A stretch of 64,000 bases of DNA, taken from assembly GCA_029339505.1 (NCBI GenBank), contig JAQISU010000114.1, positions 5,444,001 through 5,508,000 of the forward strand. The letters are read 5' to 3'. The position numbers and the translations under genes were made by a program. Source of the DNA: Unio delphinus. Its lineage: Eukaryota; Mollusca; Bivalvia; Unionida; Unionidae. This document shows positions 28,323 through 43,179 of the stretch, one piece after another (the stretch's first letter is position 1; each line of letters begins with the position of its first letter). A model generated the notes under the pieces. It did no database searches, was not told where the DNA came from, and was given only the letters and a program-made list of their open reading frames with translations.

Positions 28323-28432
28323 TGTTGTGGTAGCAATTGGATAGTTATCGTATGTGCTGTTACTGTCTTAGTCGTTGTTGCCATTACTAATATGTTGTTT
28401 TAATGGTAATTCAAGAACTAAAAATAAGAGGA

Positions 28433-28477
<45 letters not shown>

Positions 28478-28624
28478 GGTAGTTTTCTTACCGAAAGGAG
28501 GAAGTAAAAAAACATATAGTTTATGGACAGTATTACACAACTGATGATGGCGATGACATGAGTTATGTGATATACCGCTATCACCTTCTGGTAATAAGGC
28601 GTTCACCTCCATTTATTTTCCTAT

Positions 28625-31600
28625 TAAAAATGAAAATATATAAATGTAAGAAAGAGAACTTCTAAATAGCTTTTGGACACTATCATAATTTTGGTCATCA
28701 GAGTACTGAGTGTAGTCCTCGGAACAAAATAAACTTTCTAAACAATAATAGTTAAATGATAAATTTCCAATTCCAAACGAATTGCCAATTTAAAATGTAT
28801 ACGTTATTGCAACACATATAAGGCAGACGAAGATGCGTTAATTTATGTGAGTTTAAGTTTACGTCACGTCTCATGAAAGATATAAACATATATCACATGG
28901 CTCATGTAACCTGCTTTAGTACGTGAAATGTGTACGGACTACGGTTTGATGTGTCTGGAAGGTAATAAATATATATTTCAATCATTGTATTGATAATTCT
29001 GAACTTAGCATTTAACAAATTTACTTTTAAAGTATGATTGGCAACATGCATTTGCTTGTAAATTTGTAGGACATGTGTGGGTGCCTTGTTCCATAAGGAA
29101 CATAGTTTCGTCTGCTTGATTTACATTTTCAACACCGAAAGTGCCTGCAAATCAACAACATGTGGCTTAACTCTAGGACGAAGTTACTAAAGCTAATGTA
29201 CCTGATCATAGTGATAATGGCCATTGACACCAACTTTGACTCGCTTGTTACTTGCCAAAGTTATGGTTTTCTCTACTGTTTCATTCAGTAACGAGATGTG
29301 AAACTAAAGTTTCTTTGCAGAAACAGTTTTTATCATCTTTATCAACGTGGCTTTACCCATTCACTTTGGTTTGCCTCAGAATCTAGATGATTATTCCTTA
29401 CACCAAGTTCATTAATTTCATTATTTAGTCTACGAATAAGTGACAATAAATGTATAACATCAGTCTACTTTGATTTTGGTTCCCTCAGAAACATGGCAAC
29501 TCAGGCGTCCATTAGCCTTATTCCACCAAGTATAATGGACGCCATATAAAGATTATCATTATCAGTGTTGTCATTATACCTCGATGACAATTTGTCACAC
29601 TGAACGTTGCAACATCCATGTTTGTTTTGCTGGGGAGTGGGGAACTGTATAATACTTACTAAAGCTTTCATTCCGGAGACTCATGTTGGTATTCATATTA
29701 CTACAGTTGACACAGTAGACAAACTAGAATCGTATATCTGTAATTTAATTTTAAAAAATAATTATGTATATTTCTCTGACGCTAATTTACAAATGTCCAA
29801 CATGTCTGAAAGAGATCAAGTTTAATGTCTAATGCATCCGACTGCGACATCTCTTTGTAAAAGACTCAAAGAGCAAATATCGAATCTCTAGATCTGGCTA
29901 CAAATTAATCAGACACACGACCTATGAAATTAGCAGTATATTCTAAAAATGTATTTAGCCCCACGTTTTATTATTTTAATAACAATTTCATGACGAGTTT
30001 GGGTTCGGGCTAGAATCATTAAAGCTCGCTTCTGTTGAATATATGTACCTTACATGATTTTATCTCCATATAACAGCATGCCCAAATTAATGCAAATAAA
30101 CACTTTTTAGATTCAAAATTTGGTATTTTACGTCATGTCTAGATGCTCTCAAGGTTATTTTCAACTTAGTCCAGATCATATATGGAAAACATGCAATACA
30201 ATTTAAAATCTAAAGCAATTGTCTACTGTTTGGGTATTATATTGGTAATACAGTTGCTACTAGGAAACTATGCCTTTGTCTACCTACTAAGCCCATATCA
30301 AGCAAGCTATATTAGGTTAACAACGCTTTTTCCATTATATACATAAAAATTAAGCTCACATGAACAATCAACACTTCTATATCTCCCTAAATACAAATAT
30401 GGCTGGAAGCCGAAGGATAAATAAATTACATTATTCTCACTGCACTCCTGTATGACATTATGCTAACACCATCTTTTAATTCATGATCGTTTATACAAGC
30501 ATACGAATTTCCGTTTTACATTAATAAAAATAAATTGTTTTTGGAAAAGTAAACAATGTTTGTAAACTTACTTTTATCTCTTTATATCGGCATCATATAT
30601 AGTAGTCATACTGAAACATTAATGCAAATGAGAAAATGTAATCAAGAACGTAATAGGGAGAGAATTTGCTTGTGTTGTAAAACTGGTGTAGCCTATATCC
30701 GTTCCACGACCCCACCCCCTCCGAAATGTTGAAATGACGTCATTGAGTGTCATCTCTCCAGTTTACTAGGAGGAGACTCAGTAAAGTACTGGGGATGGTA
30801 TTTTGCAATAGTAGAAATATCTAGTATAATTTTTGGCGTTTTTTGACAATGTTCTGTTTGGGTATTTTTTTTAGAAATATGGAGAGCAGGATATTTATCC
30901 ATCCACCATCATGTCGTATAGTATCTACGTATTCTGCAACTGTACTTCACATTCCTGTCAATCTGCCCTGTCATCTAGCTGCATTACAGGTAACCATTAG
31001 ACTATCACCATTTGTATGACCGTCTCGATTACCTGTCACATTTTCAATAACATTCAAGACTAAACTAAGGTACATCTGGTGCATATCAGGTATATGTGAC
31101 AAAGACTGTAAGAACAGTCATTGTGAGTAATGCACAATATGTGTTATCTTAAATGTCTCGTCAAGGCCACTTCCAGCTTTCACATACCCAGATCTGCCGT
31201 TGTAAAATGTATTTGGCAGATCAGGGTATATGTCGTTTGTCATAAATAATCAGAACATTATAAATAATGGTCCACTTATCTGCAGGCGCATTATGTGGGA
31301 GTAGGTCAGCGGCTGCATTGTGTGGCTTTCAATTTGATCTATAACTGCGTACACTTGCATTTTCAATTTTGAACTTAATAGAGAACTATTTATAGACAAT
31401 TTATAATATTTTAAACATTTTATTGAGCAGTAAATGCTAACTACAACCATTAAAAGTAAATATATTCTTGATTTTATTTAACAAAGTTTAAAATAATAAG
31501 GATATCATCTTTGAATGTTTAAGTGAAGACAGGTTTGAGAATGGTGTTGTTCAATACGAATAACATTATAGTACAAACAGAAATTTTCCAAGGGATATAA

Positions 31601-32215
31601 AAGTGCATCATATTAGGATCTTGGTACTAACTCAGATCCCATAATAAACGTACGCTAACACCATTAACATAAATATTCAAAATCGCCGAAATTCATGAAT
31701 AATCATGTTCGAATGTATATTTAGAAGTCTTGAAACTTCGTTGAAGACATCCTTTGTAAAGAGAATATTAGATGAGTCTGAGCATGTTCGGGATCTACAA
31801 ATATTTTGAAACATTTTTTTTCTACAAACATGACACAAATTCTAATTTCAGTCATGATGTTCCCAAGGATTATCTTTTGTATCTTATTTTCATTACCAAT
31901 GGCCAGCAAAATCTACAAATAGTATTCTATGTAAACCGTTTTCTAGTTTGGTTCCAGTTCTTCATCATCAATAGTACGGCCATTCCTTACAGTAACATTA
32001 CGACAAGTATAGCTGCAGCGGTTAGCGCTCTGTGTAAAAAGTTGTGTTGGTCTCACTTTATCCGTTACCCAGAAATCCTTGCAGATGTTTCTTTGTGCGG
32101 CTCAATTTTAAGCTGGTAACTGATCTACCCTACACAACTGGTTCGGCATTTCCGTCATGTGAGTTAAGTAGTATCATATGCATACAATTTCAGTCTTTCT
32201 GAAATGAACAAAAAT
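28625..32215. other. Unit 2 body (probable intron 1), no gene seen
   Basis: It aligns with 13540-16960 of unit 1 and keeps a block of about 430 bp (28860-29290) that unit 1 has lost and unit 3 retains. No conserved frame spans it. Confidence 0.5.
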
Positions 32216-32227
32216 TAACACACTTAC

Positions 32228-32335
32228 CTTAACTCCGTGTTTTATAAATATGCTTTGTCTACCTGCTCATCTAAGTTATGAGTGATTACAAACGCTGACC
32301 AGGATGAGGCCTAGCAAAGGCGGTGACGAGATCAC
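32228..32335 (-). other. Candidate 5' noncoding exon of gene copy 2
   Basis: It ends with the same donor AAG|GTAAGTG as 16970 and shows the same well-conserved 100 bp upstream. See the unit 1 entry for the reasoning. Confidence 0.35.
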
Positions 32336-32883
32336 CTTTACGTCATTTTTATTATAATTAACTAATTTTCCATGTAGTCAGGTTAATATTTAGGTGCTTG
32401 TTTCTTGTTTTGTTTTATCAGTTGAAGGGTATCTTTTCTTCTGCAAGCAATTAAAGAATACACAATAACGTCATGTAATATTTTATACTACCTTTCTGTA
32501 CCTCAGAGTTTTGTTTTATCATATACAAATAACGTGGTTAAGTTATCAACTTTATGCAGGCAAGATATAGGACAAGATGGTGTCAAATCAAACATTGACA
32601 TCCAATATTATTAATACGTCTGACTGATATCTGCACTTTGGACCACAAAGGTATCAAAGATTCATTGATGTCATTCTGTGTGACATTCATGTATGATATT
32701 AGATATTTTATTCAGGAACCGTCAGCACTGGGTCTTTTGAAAAGTAAATACATTCATATAACCAGTGCCGTATTACCAAATAGGCAAAGTAGGGACCTGC
32801 CTATGAGCATCACTTCTTTTATCGGCCTCGCGAGAACGGATCAAAATAACAATATTGATAGGAGATAGTTTGCACGGTGGGAC

Positions 32884-34047
32884 GGGGGGGGGGGGGGGCA
32901 AAATGTCAACTGCCTAAGTGTCTCCACAGTGTTTAATCGGGCATTGGATATATCTTTAGAAAAAAGAGCAATCTGATAAAGCATAACATCAAAAAGGCAT
33001 TACAAATTGTGAAAGACCTCGCTAGACAGGAGCAGCCAAGAGTCCGTACCGTTCAAGATAAAAATGGAACATTCCTCACCGAAGCGCGTGACACTGCATA
33101 AAGATGGACTGAGTATTGTAAAACACCATCTGATACTATCAGTCCATATTATAATCAGAAGATCTTAAAGTTCCATAATCCACAAATCTGGATGTTTTCC
33201 CTTTCGTCAAAGAAGAAAAGGAGTCAAAAAGATCAATGAACAATGGGAAGGCAGCTGGAGTTTTAAATAAATCCCAGCTAAACTTATCAAGAATGAAGAA
33301 GGGAGGGGATCAGTAATAGAGCTACTAACAAAACTTTGCAACAGGATCTTATTGACATGTGAACGGCCACTTCACTGGAGCAAGTCACTGATTATAACTC
33401 TCCCCCAATCAGGCATTCTCCAGCTGTGCCAAAACTTCAGGACTCTAAGTTTAATCAGCAGTGCTATTAAGGTGATGCTAAAGAACACCTTGAACAAACG
33501 GAAACCAAACGCAAAATAAATAAACGCTGTAGAACAAGCAGTGTTATGCAGTGGAAGAAGCGCAACAAAACAAATATTCAATGACAGGATTCTGTGTGGA
33601 AAGTACTCGCAACATCAACAAGACATCTTGCAATTTTAGTGAAAAACCTGGTCGAAACATCTTCCAGATTTGACATAGAGATACCCGCTGCAAATACAAA
33701 GGTGATGACAAATAGTGGAATACATACAAATCTCAGCCAAGAGTCGACTCAGAGGGCAGGAACTGGAGAAATTGAGCGAGTGAAACCTCGCCACCGTCAA
33801 AAAGGGAAAGCTGAAATGGTATGTCCATATGACTAGAGCCAATAGTCTATCAACAACAGTACTATAGGTCAGTGTCTAGGGTGGAAGAAGGAGAGGTAGG
33901 AATAGAATACAGTTGACTGACAACATCAAAGAATGGACCAGGAAACGCTTTACGGAGACACATGATCGAGACAAGTAGAGGGAACTGGTCAGATGTTCAG
34001 TAGAACAGTGCCTCGACGTCCACACTAGGTTATGAGACATCATGATC

Positions 34048-34089
<42 letters not shown>
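32884..34089 (+). mobile_element. RTE-like LINE relic (unit 2)
   Basis: It aligns with 17626-18809, with the same G15 tract at the left end (32884-32898), the same internal deletion (around 33760) and an (ATG)n tail at 34044-34089. All frames are broken. Confidence 0.75.
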
Positions 34090-34091
<2 letters not shown>

Positions 34092-35359
34092 TATATCTTC
34101 GTGCACGAAGGGCCTTTTGATGGATGTAAGTTCTTGATTACTCGCATACTTACACGTGTGTTTGGGGGTTTGTGTGTTTGTTACAGGGAAACCATCTTTA
34201 CGGCCATAGTTCATTGTCATTGTCTACTCATTATGTTGCTATTAGCATTAGGGGACGAAATGTGTGTCAGCTTAATGTTTGATATACTTATGTCGATTAG
34301 CTTGCTGACTGATTCACTTATTGGCCAAGTATCATAATGTCACCGATAACTAGTATTTACAACGTCTGATGCAAGATATGTGCGATTCTATTCAATATTG
34401 TTATGCAAAACTTAACCGTGTGTTGAGATTGTGTTTTATCCCACCGTCAGTAAATAACCATGAAGGTGGCAAATATAAAAATGCCTTCTAGTTTTAAAAC
34501 GTAATGAAACGTTTAAAGATTTTTACTTGATATAGAAAAGCAAGAATCGCTATTCATTTCCTTTATCTCGAGTCAAATTCCTTGTTAAGACATAACACAC
34601 TCAAGGTTTTCAAACAGGTTCGAAAAACCCGAACTATAGTTAAAAACACAGGAGCTTGTATTGTTTCATACAACTTGCATGTCGTACATGTAATATTCAA
34701 TAACTAAGGTAGCTTGAAATTATTGTATTTATTCTTAAATGGGTCGCGCGAGAAAGAAGAGAATTTCCCTCCCTTGTAGATATTATATAGTAACTGCATG
34801 AATATAAATGATATAAAAACGTATCATAAATCAATAGATTTTAAAAAGTTTTACCAATATTTTACACATTCAAATAATTTCATTTTGATCTTAATTTATT
34901 TCAATAACGAATGTGTCTCTTCCCTTGAAATATAAATCCGTTGACAAATAGGACCTAGAAAGTACGAAGAAGATACATGTAGAGAACGCTGGAAAGTATC
35001 GTTATATAATGTTAGTGTTCTAAATAACTAACGAGATCAGGAAGCAAAATCAAAATGATGCCTAAATGATCGATAAGACGCACTTTCTTAAGTAATCAAG
35101 GGCAAGGTTAGAAACGGGAAGTTTAGAATATTTATACCGAAGTACTATGGTATCACGGGTCTTAAATTTAGCGATTGGTGAATAAGCAAATAAAGAATTC
35201 GACCTTCATAATATAATATATCTGGTGGGTGTTCTTAGATATATATATTTACATCAATTTCAAGGCTGGACCAGGTGAAGTGTTTCTCGGTCGGGGGCAA
35301 TTTGTGGCTTGGTTTCCAAAAATTTAAAAGGATCTTGACTTTCATCGAATGGGCACCAT

Positions 35360-36230
35360 GTGTCCACTTTATCAGTCGAAATCAGAGCAATACACCTTGC
35401 TCTGATATTTATCTAACAGAAACGTATTTTAAATAGCATTATCTTCTGTGACTCGCATTTAGTGGTTTTGTCAATACACAATAGAACACTAGAGAACCCA
35501 TTATTAGGCAATCTCCTTGTCAATAATACGAAGCTTAGTACCTCTATCCCAAGAACCATCAGATTTTAAATTACGTGTTTAGTGCTTTTAAACGTCGAAT
35601 CAAAACGTAACTACGACATAAGTGGGATGATGCAGTGGATAACAAACCTAATGCCATAACACCAACTGCGAGTATGGACTCCTTCCTACAGAACCATCCT
35701 TAAGAAAAAGGTAGTCATTACAAGAAGCAAATTTGGTCATACATACATAATTCCCTCCCACATATTAAAAGGTGAAGATAAAACAGAGTGCGTTTCTTGC
35801 AATGGACCATTTCCTGTTGGGCACTTTATTACCAAGTGTTCCGACTTACAACCTACGGGTAATAAATACTATAATGTACATGGCATGAAAGAACTTTTTG
35901 ATACTATCAATACTTGTATTGTAGATTTCCTGAAGGAGTTATATCTTTATTTTCAACTATAACTTGTATGCCATCACCTAGAGCATTTTTATCTAATGTA
36001 AATACCGCACCCTATTTTCAACATCTTTTCATCAACCTGCACCATTTACATCTCCCTTTGATTGAGAAGCTTTATGTTCTACTGCTACCAAAATCTTACC
36101 ATTTTATGTTGAACTTTTTGGTTTTTATATCGCTGTTCAATGGCACCCCGCAGCGAAATATGCCCGTCAAATGCGCGCCGTCGAAATCGAACAACATAAG
36201 CAGCATAAACTCCATATGCCAATTTCTAGT
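35360..36230 (+). mobile_element. I/Nimb-like LINE fragment (RNase H to 3' end), unit 2
   Basis: It matches about 57925-58880, starting inside the RNase H region (AGTCGAAATCAGAGCAATAC) and keeping the 3' UTR (GCATTTTTATCTAATGTAAA, then a GCGCCGTCGAAATC-like end). Frames are broken. Its left edge is a deletion junction with unit flank. Confidence 0.75.
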
Positions 36231-36249
36231 GAGCACACATCAAAGAGTG

Positions 36250-38740
36250 TAGAATCTTTATATTTGGTAGAAACAAACTAAACATTTGAATCAGTTTGAA
36301 AATACATAAAAGTGTGTACACTCTTAATATTGAGTAGAGATAAACTAATAGTTTGAATAACTCTTTTCAGTGAGCAGACATCAAGATGTGCATTTACGCA
36401 GTTTAAGCCTAGACAACTATACATCCAAAATTTCTTTTGTAAAACTTTGAAAAGTGGTAGATATAATAAACAGAAATTTATTTTAATTTATTTCATTTTT
36501 TGCCTTTGTTTGTATTGATTATGCACATAACGTTGCAATTAGAACAGTGATATACATAAAACATTGTAACTCATTTTAACAATAGTACATGTAAACCTTT
36601 TTTAAATATAGATATTTCAGTCAGACAAACAAATTAGTCCATGATCACACTGTTTGTGCAAACACTGAAATAACTTTTATTTGCAAGTCAATATTTGAAA
36701 CGTTTTCTCCAATATTAGATTAAACTGTGGTCTTTCAAATATACAGATACTGCTACAGTGAGCTACCCTTTTCATAATAATAGATATCCATTCCATTTAC
36801 TGTTTTAGTTCTTCTGTGTAATAAGTACCAATTATGCTCGGAATTTATTTCCCAAATGCATAAATGTTTGGGCAGAGTACTATATTTCCATAGTAAGAGT
36901 ATCAAAAAGAACTTCATCCAATATACAATCTAAGAGGACCATTCTCAAATTAAAAAATGGTATGATGCTCAGTCTGTTTTTTAAGAAGAATTCCCTTGTA
37001 GATGCCCACTTTACAAAATCCCGCCCGGCAAGATTAACCTGTTTACAATGAGTACATGTGCATGTAAACATTTATGTGCTCATGAGCCAAGTAAACAAGC
37101 TTAGCTAATGTACACTTGTGAAACACAACTACTATGAGAGATCGCCTGCCATGAGGGAACAGAAATTCTCTGTATTGATTTCATAAAATCTTATGTGTCG
37201 TGAGAGCCCATTATGGTTTTTTTCTGCAGAATGTGTGTTTTGTCAAGAACAATAACCTATGTTGGTTATAAGGCAAACTCAAATTAGGGTAGGTATGTAG
37301 GTAAAAATATATATTAAACATAAGCACTAAAATTGATGGTCTAAACTGTACCAGCTCAATTAGACGCAAAGATTAATATTGGGAACTTGTAATGTTACCC
37401 TGGAGGAAACTAGTGCTAGGAGATCTATAAAATATGAGTGTCAGTGACCTACTGGTAAAATAAAGTGTTTACTCATCAATAGTCATTACATCACCAAGTT
37501 TCATGTTTCAGTAAAACTGTGTTCAGTTTACAAACAATTGGCGTGCATGAGCGATACAAATGTGAAACAAAGGCCACAGCAACTTCTCGTAAGTTGTGGA
37601 ACTTTTTTGGATAATCTTTAACAGTTCTTGTTTGATAATCTAAAACAAACTTTCACCAATGTCAACTTAGCCATAAGTAGCCTTGGTACTAACCTACGTT
37701 TGCAATGAAAGTGAAAACCAGACTGAGATCTAGACTTCAACAACTTCAAGTTTCAAAGTCGTACGTACGGAGCAAAAAGATAAAGGGAAATATGGTTAAA
37801 ACAGTCTGTCATGAGCTAAATTCAGACACTTTACCCAAAAGGACAAGTATATACAAAGGTACTCCTTATCAACAGAAAGTAGGTTCTATGATATAAATTC
37901 CAAACTGTATCGTATGACTAACATTTGTTTTATATATAAACAAACACTGTGTCCGCACATGTATGTCGGTGTGTTGTGTAGTGTCAGATCCACTTGCATA
38001 TTGAATAGTTATAATGCGGCATCGACATTGGGGGCCGCTTACAAGCCGAACAGATAAACTTGGACAACCTTTCATCGAACCATACTTGCAAGAAATCGAT
38101 AATATTCCTCAACATAAATATGCAATATCAAAAATGGGGAGGGAAAAATCAGGAAAGCATGATTATACAAACCAATGTGTTGTAGACGTGTGTTGGGTTC
38201 ATCCATAATTTCTGTCTAACTAGAATACGTATACTCATGAACCTACATACCCTTGTTTTCTTTGAAATATCTTTTAAAAAGATTTTACAGCCAATTGACA
38301 ATTAACCCGCCAATAACTCCAGACTAAAGTATATCGTGCATGGTATGTTGCGCAGTCGCAGCTCTGCCGATTTTTTATTAAAAAAAACGAGACCTGTGAA
38401 TACCTTCAGGTGTAACCATCCACTGGAACAATGACACAGACGGAACGAACGCAATTTTTATATATAAAAAAATACTTTTTAATTTTGTACACGTTCTATT
38501 TATGCATATCGTTATACTGTATGTCTTTCTGTCTTTCTGTCTGGCTGTATGTATGTCTGTCTATCTGTCTATCTCTCCCTCTACACATACAACGTTCAGT
38601 AACATACATTGTCACGTTTAGTCTAATTAAACTCAGGTCTCCGTTGTTATACATGAAAAACAGCGGATATTTTATTTTAATCAGACTTACAGTTTAATGA
38701 TTGTCTGATGATCATTGTTGTAGCTTCTGCAGGGTCCCGA
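36250..38740. other. Spacer not matched in other units, no gene seen
   Basis: It lies between the LINE 3' end of unit 2 and the first sequence recognisable as unit 3. 36210-36400 holds two or three degenerate copies of an approximately 80-150 bp phrase (GTGAGCACACATCAAAGAGT and GTGAGCAGACATCAAGATG). The frames at 36880-37071 (minus) and 37705-38208 (plus) are short and unrecognised. Confidence 0.5.
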
Positions 38741-40413
38741 ACAAAGCGATAGCTTTTCCTCAATGCAGGTATCATAACGATAACATTGCCGTTGTAAATT
38801 AGCCTAATTGTTTCAATAATCGTCGATTTATCTTCTCCAGTTGTAAACGGTGTCAATGCTTTTTGTCAAAGCCATTTCTCCATTCTGTGTTCAAAACTAC
38901 CATGTGCATGCCGCCCACCTGTTATCAAATGAAACAGCACAGTCATTAACCACTGAGAAACGTTTTTCCCCAAAGAGATATGACCAACATTGGCTTGATC
39001 AATACGACATCCTTAATAAAATTGGTATAGTGTGGAGACTATGAAATCGTCCACCCCAACCATTAATATGTTATTCCCTGCTCTCTACTTATGGAAGAAG
39101 ATTGTCTAGTAGTTTGAAATTAACTACTAAAGTAATGAAGGGTTTCGCATAGAAGTAGTATATAATTTATTGCACATAAATGTCGAAAGACCCCAGCATA
39201 ATCGGATAACAGAGTATACCAGTTTTTACCGTAATCTATGACAGCAGAACAGGAACATAAAGGTGTGAATATCCAGCTTCACCCCACCCTCCAGATCCTC
39301 TCCTACTCCACGCCCACTCCTTTTGATCAGACGTTTAGAGCATTCTCGTTCCTGACCAATGGGTGATTTGAATAGAATGGATGTATTATGCATTACCTTC
39401 TGAAAGGTATGACATTGTTTGCTCATTATATTTCTTTATAAATTTAAATTAAATACAACATAACAAATGAAGCCGGCTGATTTTATCACGCGGTAATGTT
39501 ATTTTCCTTAATAACAAAATAGACTAAAATTGGTCCATCTGTTGCGTGGCCTACGAAACGTTTAACAATTATGTATTCTTTAAAAAAGAGTTCCAATATC
39601 AACAGGATGTTTGTATTCTTGGCTCATCTTTTTTCAGTTACCGCATTACGTTAGGTGGGTCCATGAATCTTTTTATTTATTTTAGGTAACAACCTCGTAA
39701 GCGCCCATGCTGTTATCCTGCGTCTTTACATCCCTAAAAAGTTCTCTCGGACTGAATGCTGCAATGACAACGAACATTTTACACATAAAACGTTACTAGA
39801 AGATCGAAGAAAGAACAAATTCTAATACTTTAAAAGATTGTATTGCCAATTATAGTATCAGTTATACACACATATATAATAGAATGGTGAGCAGTGCACA
39901 TTATCCAACAGAGTTCCCTTTCGAACCATTTAAATGTGCCAGAACGATATAATGTGATATATAATAAATCATTTTGATCGTTCACACATTGGTTTAATAT
40001 ATTATGTCTAATTAATATGACATGAAGAACTCTTCATATTATATATGCTCCAACAATGTCATTTTTGTTTTAACGAAGCGTATGAATTACTACGAGGATA
40101 ATTTATGCAATAAATAATAAACATTTCACATGTGCCTCAGGACGTTTCGTGCCTATAAAGAGTAGGTGTCCAGACTTTGATGTGACGAACAAAATATCAG
40201 GTGATGGCTGAGTAAACTCTCTCGGAATTCGATGTTTGTGCGAGTACCCATTTTCAAATATCCATAGTTTATATAGCATTTTTGTAGTAGCACGTACGTA
40301 TAGATAGCTTCAAGTGAGGAACATGTACTTATTTATGACCTAAATGAGACCAATTTCATTTCATATTAATGTTAGCCGACACTCTACTCTAGTATACCTT
40401 GATGATAACAAAC

Positions 40414-40490
<77 letters not shown>

Positions 40491-40694
40491 TATATAGATA
40501 TATATTTATTAGAGTCTCTTTCTTTGGTAAATAAATCAGCAAAGCATGTTTTATTGGGCTGTTTCTAAAGATAAATACATGAAAGTTACATAAGAAAAGG
40601 ATGAATATGTAAAACCATTAAATTGCAAAATTCAAAATCAACTTGGACTGAAGTCACATGGAACTGATCCGTGACCATTTCAACGTTGTCATCG

Positions 40695-41944
40695 TCATCG
40701 AGACAGCATTGGCTGACCACCATAAGAGGCTTGCGCAATTCGTTTGCCATTTAGATCAGTAAAGGTTACCGGCGCATCGTATGAAGGAGGGACACTTCCA
40801 ACTGCGTTGACAGGATCACATTCACCAGATCTTGCAATGAGAACGACTTTTCGGGCAGACTTCCATATTCCCATAACTGCAAAGACCGCTGATCCAAGAC
40901 TAAGGATGCCAGTCATCACAGCAACGATTGTGACCCTGATGTCGACTACGCCACTATAGTAATAACTAAACAGATGGTACTCTTGGTTCAGAATGCACGC
41001 AAAGACAAAAACTGTGAAAACGACGAGGAACCACAATGTACTAAGTATGGGGTTGTAGTGGACCTGTAATTTTAAAAAAATGCAATGACCTCAAAATATG
41101 CAAAGCAATAAATCTGATCCAACGTAATTACCTTGACAAATGAAATCGTGTAAAACTAAACATAGCAACAGTTCTTATTGAAACAATTGTGAAAATTGGA
41201 CTGTAGTAATAAAAAAAATAAAAGTGAATTAGTGAGTAATTATATAGCCTACTCCTTCGGATTCTGCATATTGTTTCAATTTATATTTTGAGTAAGATTT
41301 GATGTTTCGACTTTTTATGTTTTTATGAATTCATGGTCCAAAAATGTTGATTATTTGAGAATAAGTTTATAAATTCATCAAACGTATTGCTTCAAATTAC
41401 AGCTACGTCAGATGTCTTGTTCCTTGTTTCCTTCTAATGCGTTTGTTTGTATGTGTGTACAAATAACCGTGAATAAGAGTATATTAAACAAAAATAGCAT
41501 AACATGACTCATTTATAAATATGTCGCTAACTTAACATATGACACTCCTTGAGTATTTATATTTGAAAATAAATTAGTTTGATATAAGGAAAAGCACATT
41601 TCTCAAGTCGTATTGCTTAGCGTTATAATTTTAGTGTTCAATCGGCACGTTCCTCGGAAAGCAATGATTGCTTTATTATATTTCACGGTATGTCGCAAAA
41701 ATGATTTCTCTTTCATAATTATTACATTCGTGCTAGTTTTTTATCGCTTATGTATCTTTTATTTCAGATTTAATCGGTCATGAATAAAACTGTTTTGCTG
41801 CACTTGTCTGAATATTATATTATATTACAACATACCGAAATAGCTCACAAGCATGGTCCTATCTACAGGATTTGCAAAAGACTCTCTATTCTTCAGATTC
41901 ATTTCTTTGAAACTTGCATTCTAATATCTTTTACAAATAGCTTT

Positions 41945-41998
<54 letters not shown>

Positions 41999-42987
41999 AC
42001 CGTTGTATATATCACTCTGTTCACTAAGTTTACGTTCACTACAATTAGCTTTACAGATTAATGACAGCGATGCTCAGAAAATTTAAACATCGGCAGGATT
42101 TAGTGCCAGTTTATAATACTGCTCATCTCTACGTTCACCTTTAGCTTATAACCTGAACTACAAATACCGTTATGACACATCTGGCTTTCATGGAAAGCAG
42201 TTTATAAACTACTACATCTTCTACTACTACGATTACTAATACTAATAAAAACTAATAATCAGCAGTAAAAAATAAACAATATTAACGACAGTATATAACT
42301 CAATAGGATTAGAGATCAGATTATCACACAAAGAGTGAATGTTGTGTCTGTGAAAAGTTGGTGGACGCTAACGGGTCGACAAGAATGTATAGTTAATGTA
42401 ATATGTCCCATATGATCTAAAATACAGCATTTTGACGTTAGTGTGCGCTCCGTGTGTATGTGTGTGTCTGTGTGTCTGTGCCTGAGTGTGTGTGTGCTTA
42501 CATAACAATCATAATACTTACAAGAATAACAACCAGGTCCTGGAAATTGCGTTTTGATGCAACCAACAAGATGATGAACAAAATTATTGGGATGATGGCC
42601 TGAAATAACAGATTCACAAGGTTAACGAGGGATTGGGATTGTCGTTAGCATTATGAATTATAAAGTACCTGCGGGTTTGATTCTGATGCAATATATGATA
42701 GGCACATATATGTATATACATTTACTTTTCAGATTTTGACATAAAACCGATCAGATCTGACACCAACATCTTAATGATGAGGCCAAGCGAGGTAAGTTCT
42801 AATACATTTTGTATGTTGCAGCACTAATATAGTTATCGTATTTGCTGTTACTGTCTTAGTCGCTGTCTTCGTACATAATATGTTGTTTAGTAATAATTCC
42901 AAAACTGATCAAAAGACTCATTATTATCACCATTATTATTATTAGTTGTAGTAGTAGCAGTAGTAGTAGTATCACTATTATTAGTAG

Positions 42988-43042
<55 letters not shown>

Positions 43043-43166
43043 GGTAGTATCTTACCGAAAGAAGGATGCAAAATAACAGATTGGGTATGGACACTACAAG
43101 ACAAACGATGACTTGTGTCATGTGATATATTACTATCACCTTCTGTAATAAGGGGTTCACTTCCAT
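40695..43166 (-). CDS. Four-pass membrane protein with PPSY tail, copy 3
   Basis: Exons are 43166-43056 (37 codons, MEVNPLLQKV start), 42599-42522 (26 codons) and 41063-40695 (122 codons plus stop), all phase 0, giving 185 residues. Donors are TTTCG|GTAAGA and ATTCTT|GTAAGT; acceptors are CAG|GCC and CAG|GTC. The residue aligned with Met78 of copy 1 is leucine (TTG), which shows that the internal Met is not the start. TM1 is five residues shorter than in copy 1. The TM3-TM4 loop (NQEYHLFSYYYSGVVD) differs strongly from the other copies, while TM4 and the tail ([22 protein letters not shown]) are nearly identical. There is one extra glycine near the C-terminus (GGQPML). This pattern fits a functional, diverging paralogue. 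Confidence 0.83.
41947..41998. repeat. (CA)n-(AT)n microsatellite in intron 2, copy 3
   Basis: Pure CA followed by AT; intronic. Confidence 0.9.
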
Positions 43167-43179
43167 TTCTGCTCCTATT

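Noticed and set aside
36880..37071. 63-codon minus-strand frame with a CTCTHC cluster
   Set aside because: It is short, isolated, has no family motif and no copy in other units for comparison.
40744..40959. Plus-strand frames over exon 3 of the membrane gene (also 62041-62256)
   Set aside because: They are antisense shadows of exon 3. Splice sites, the four-segment layout and conservation support only the minus strand.
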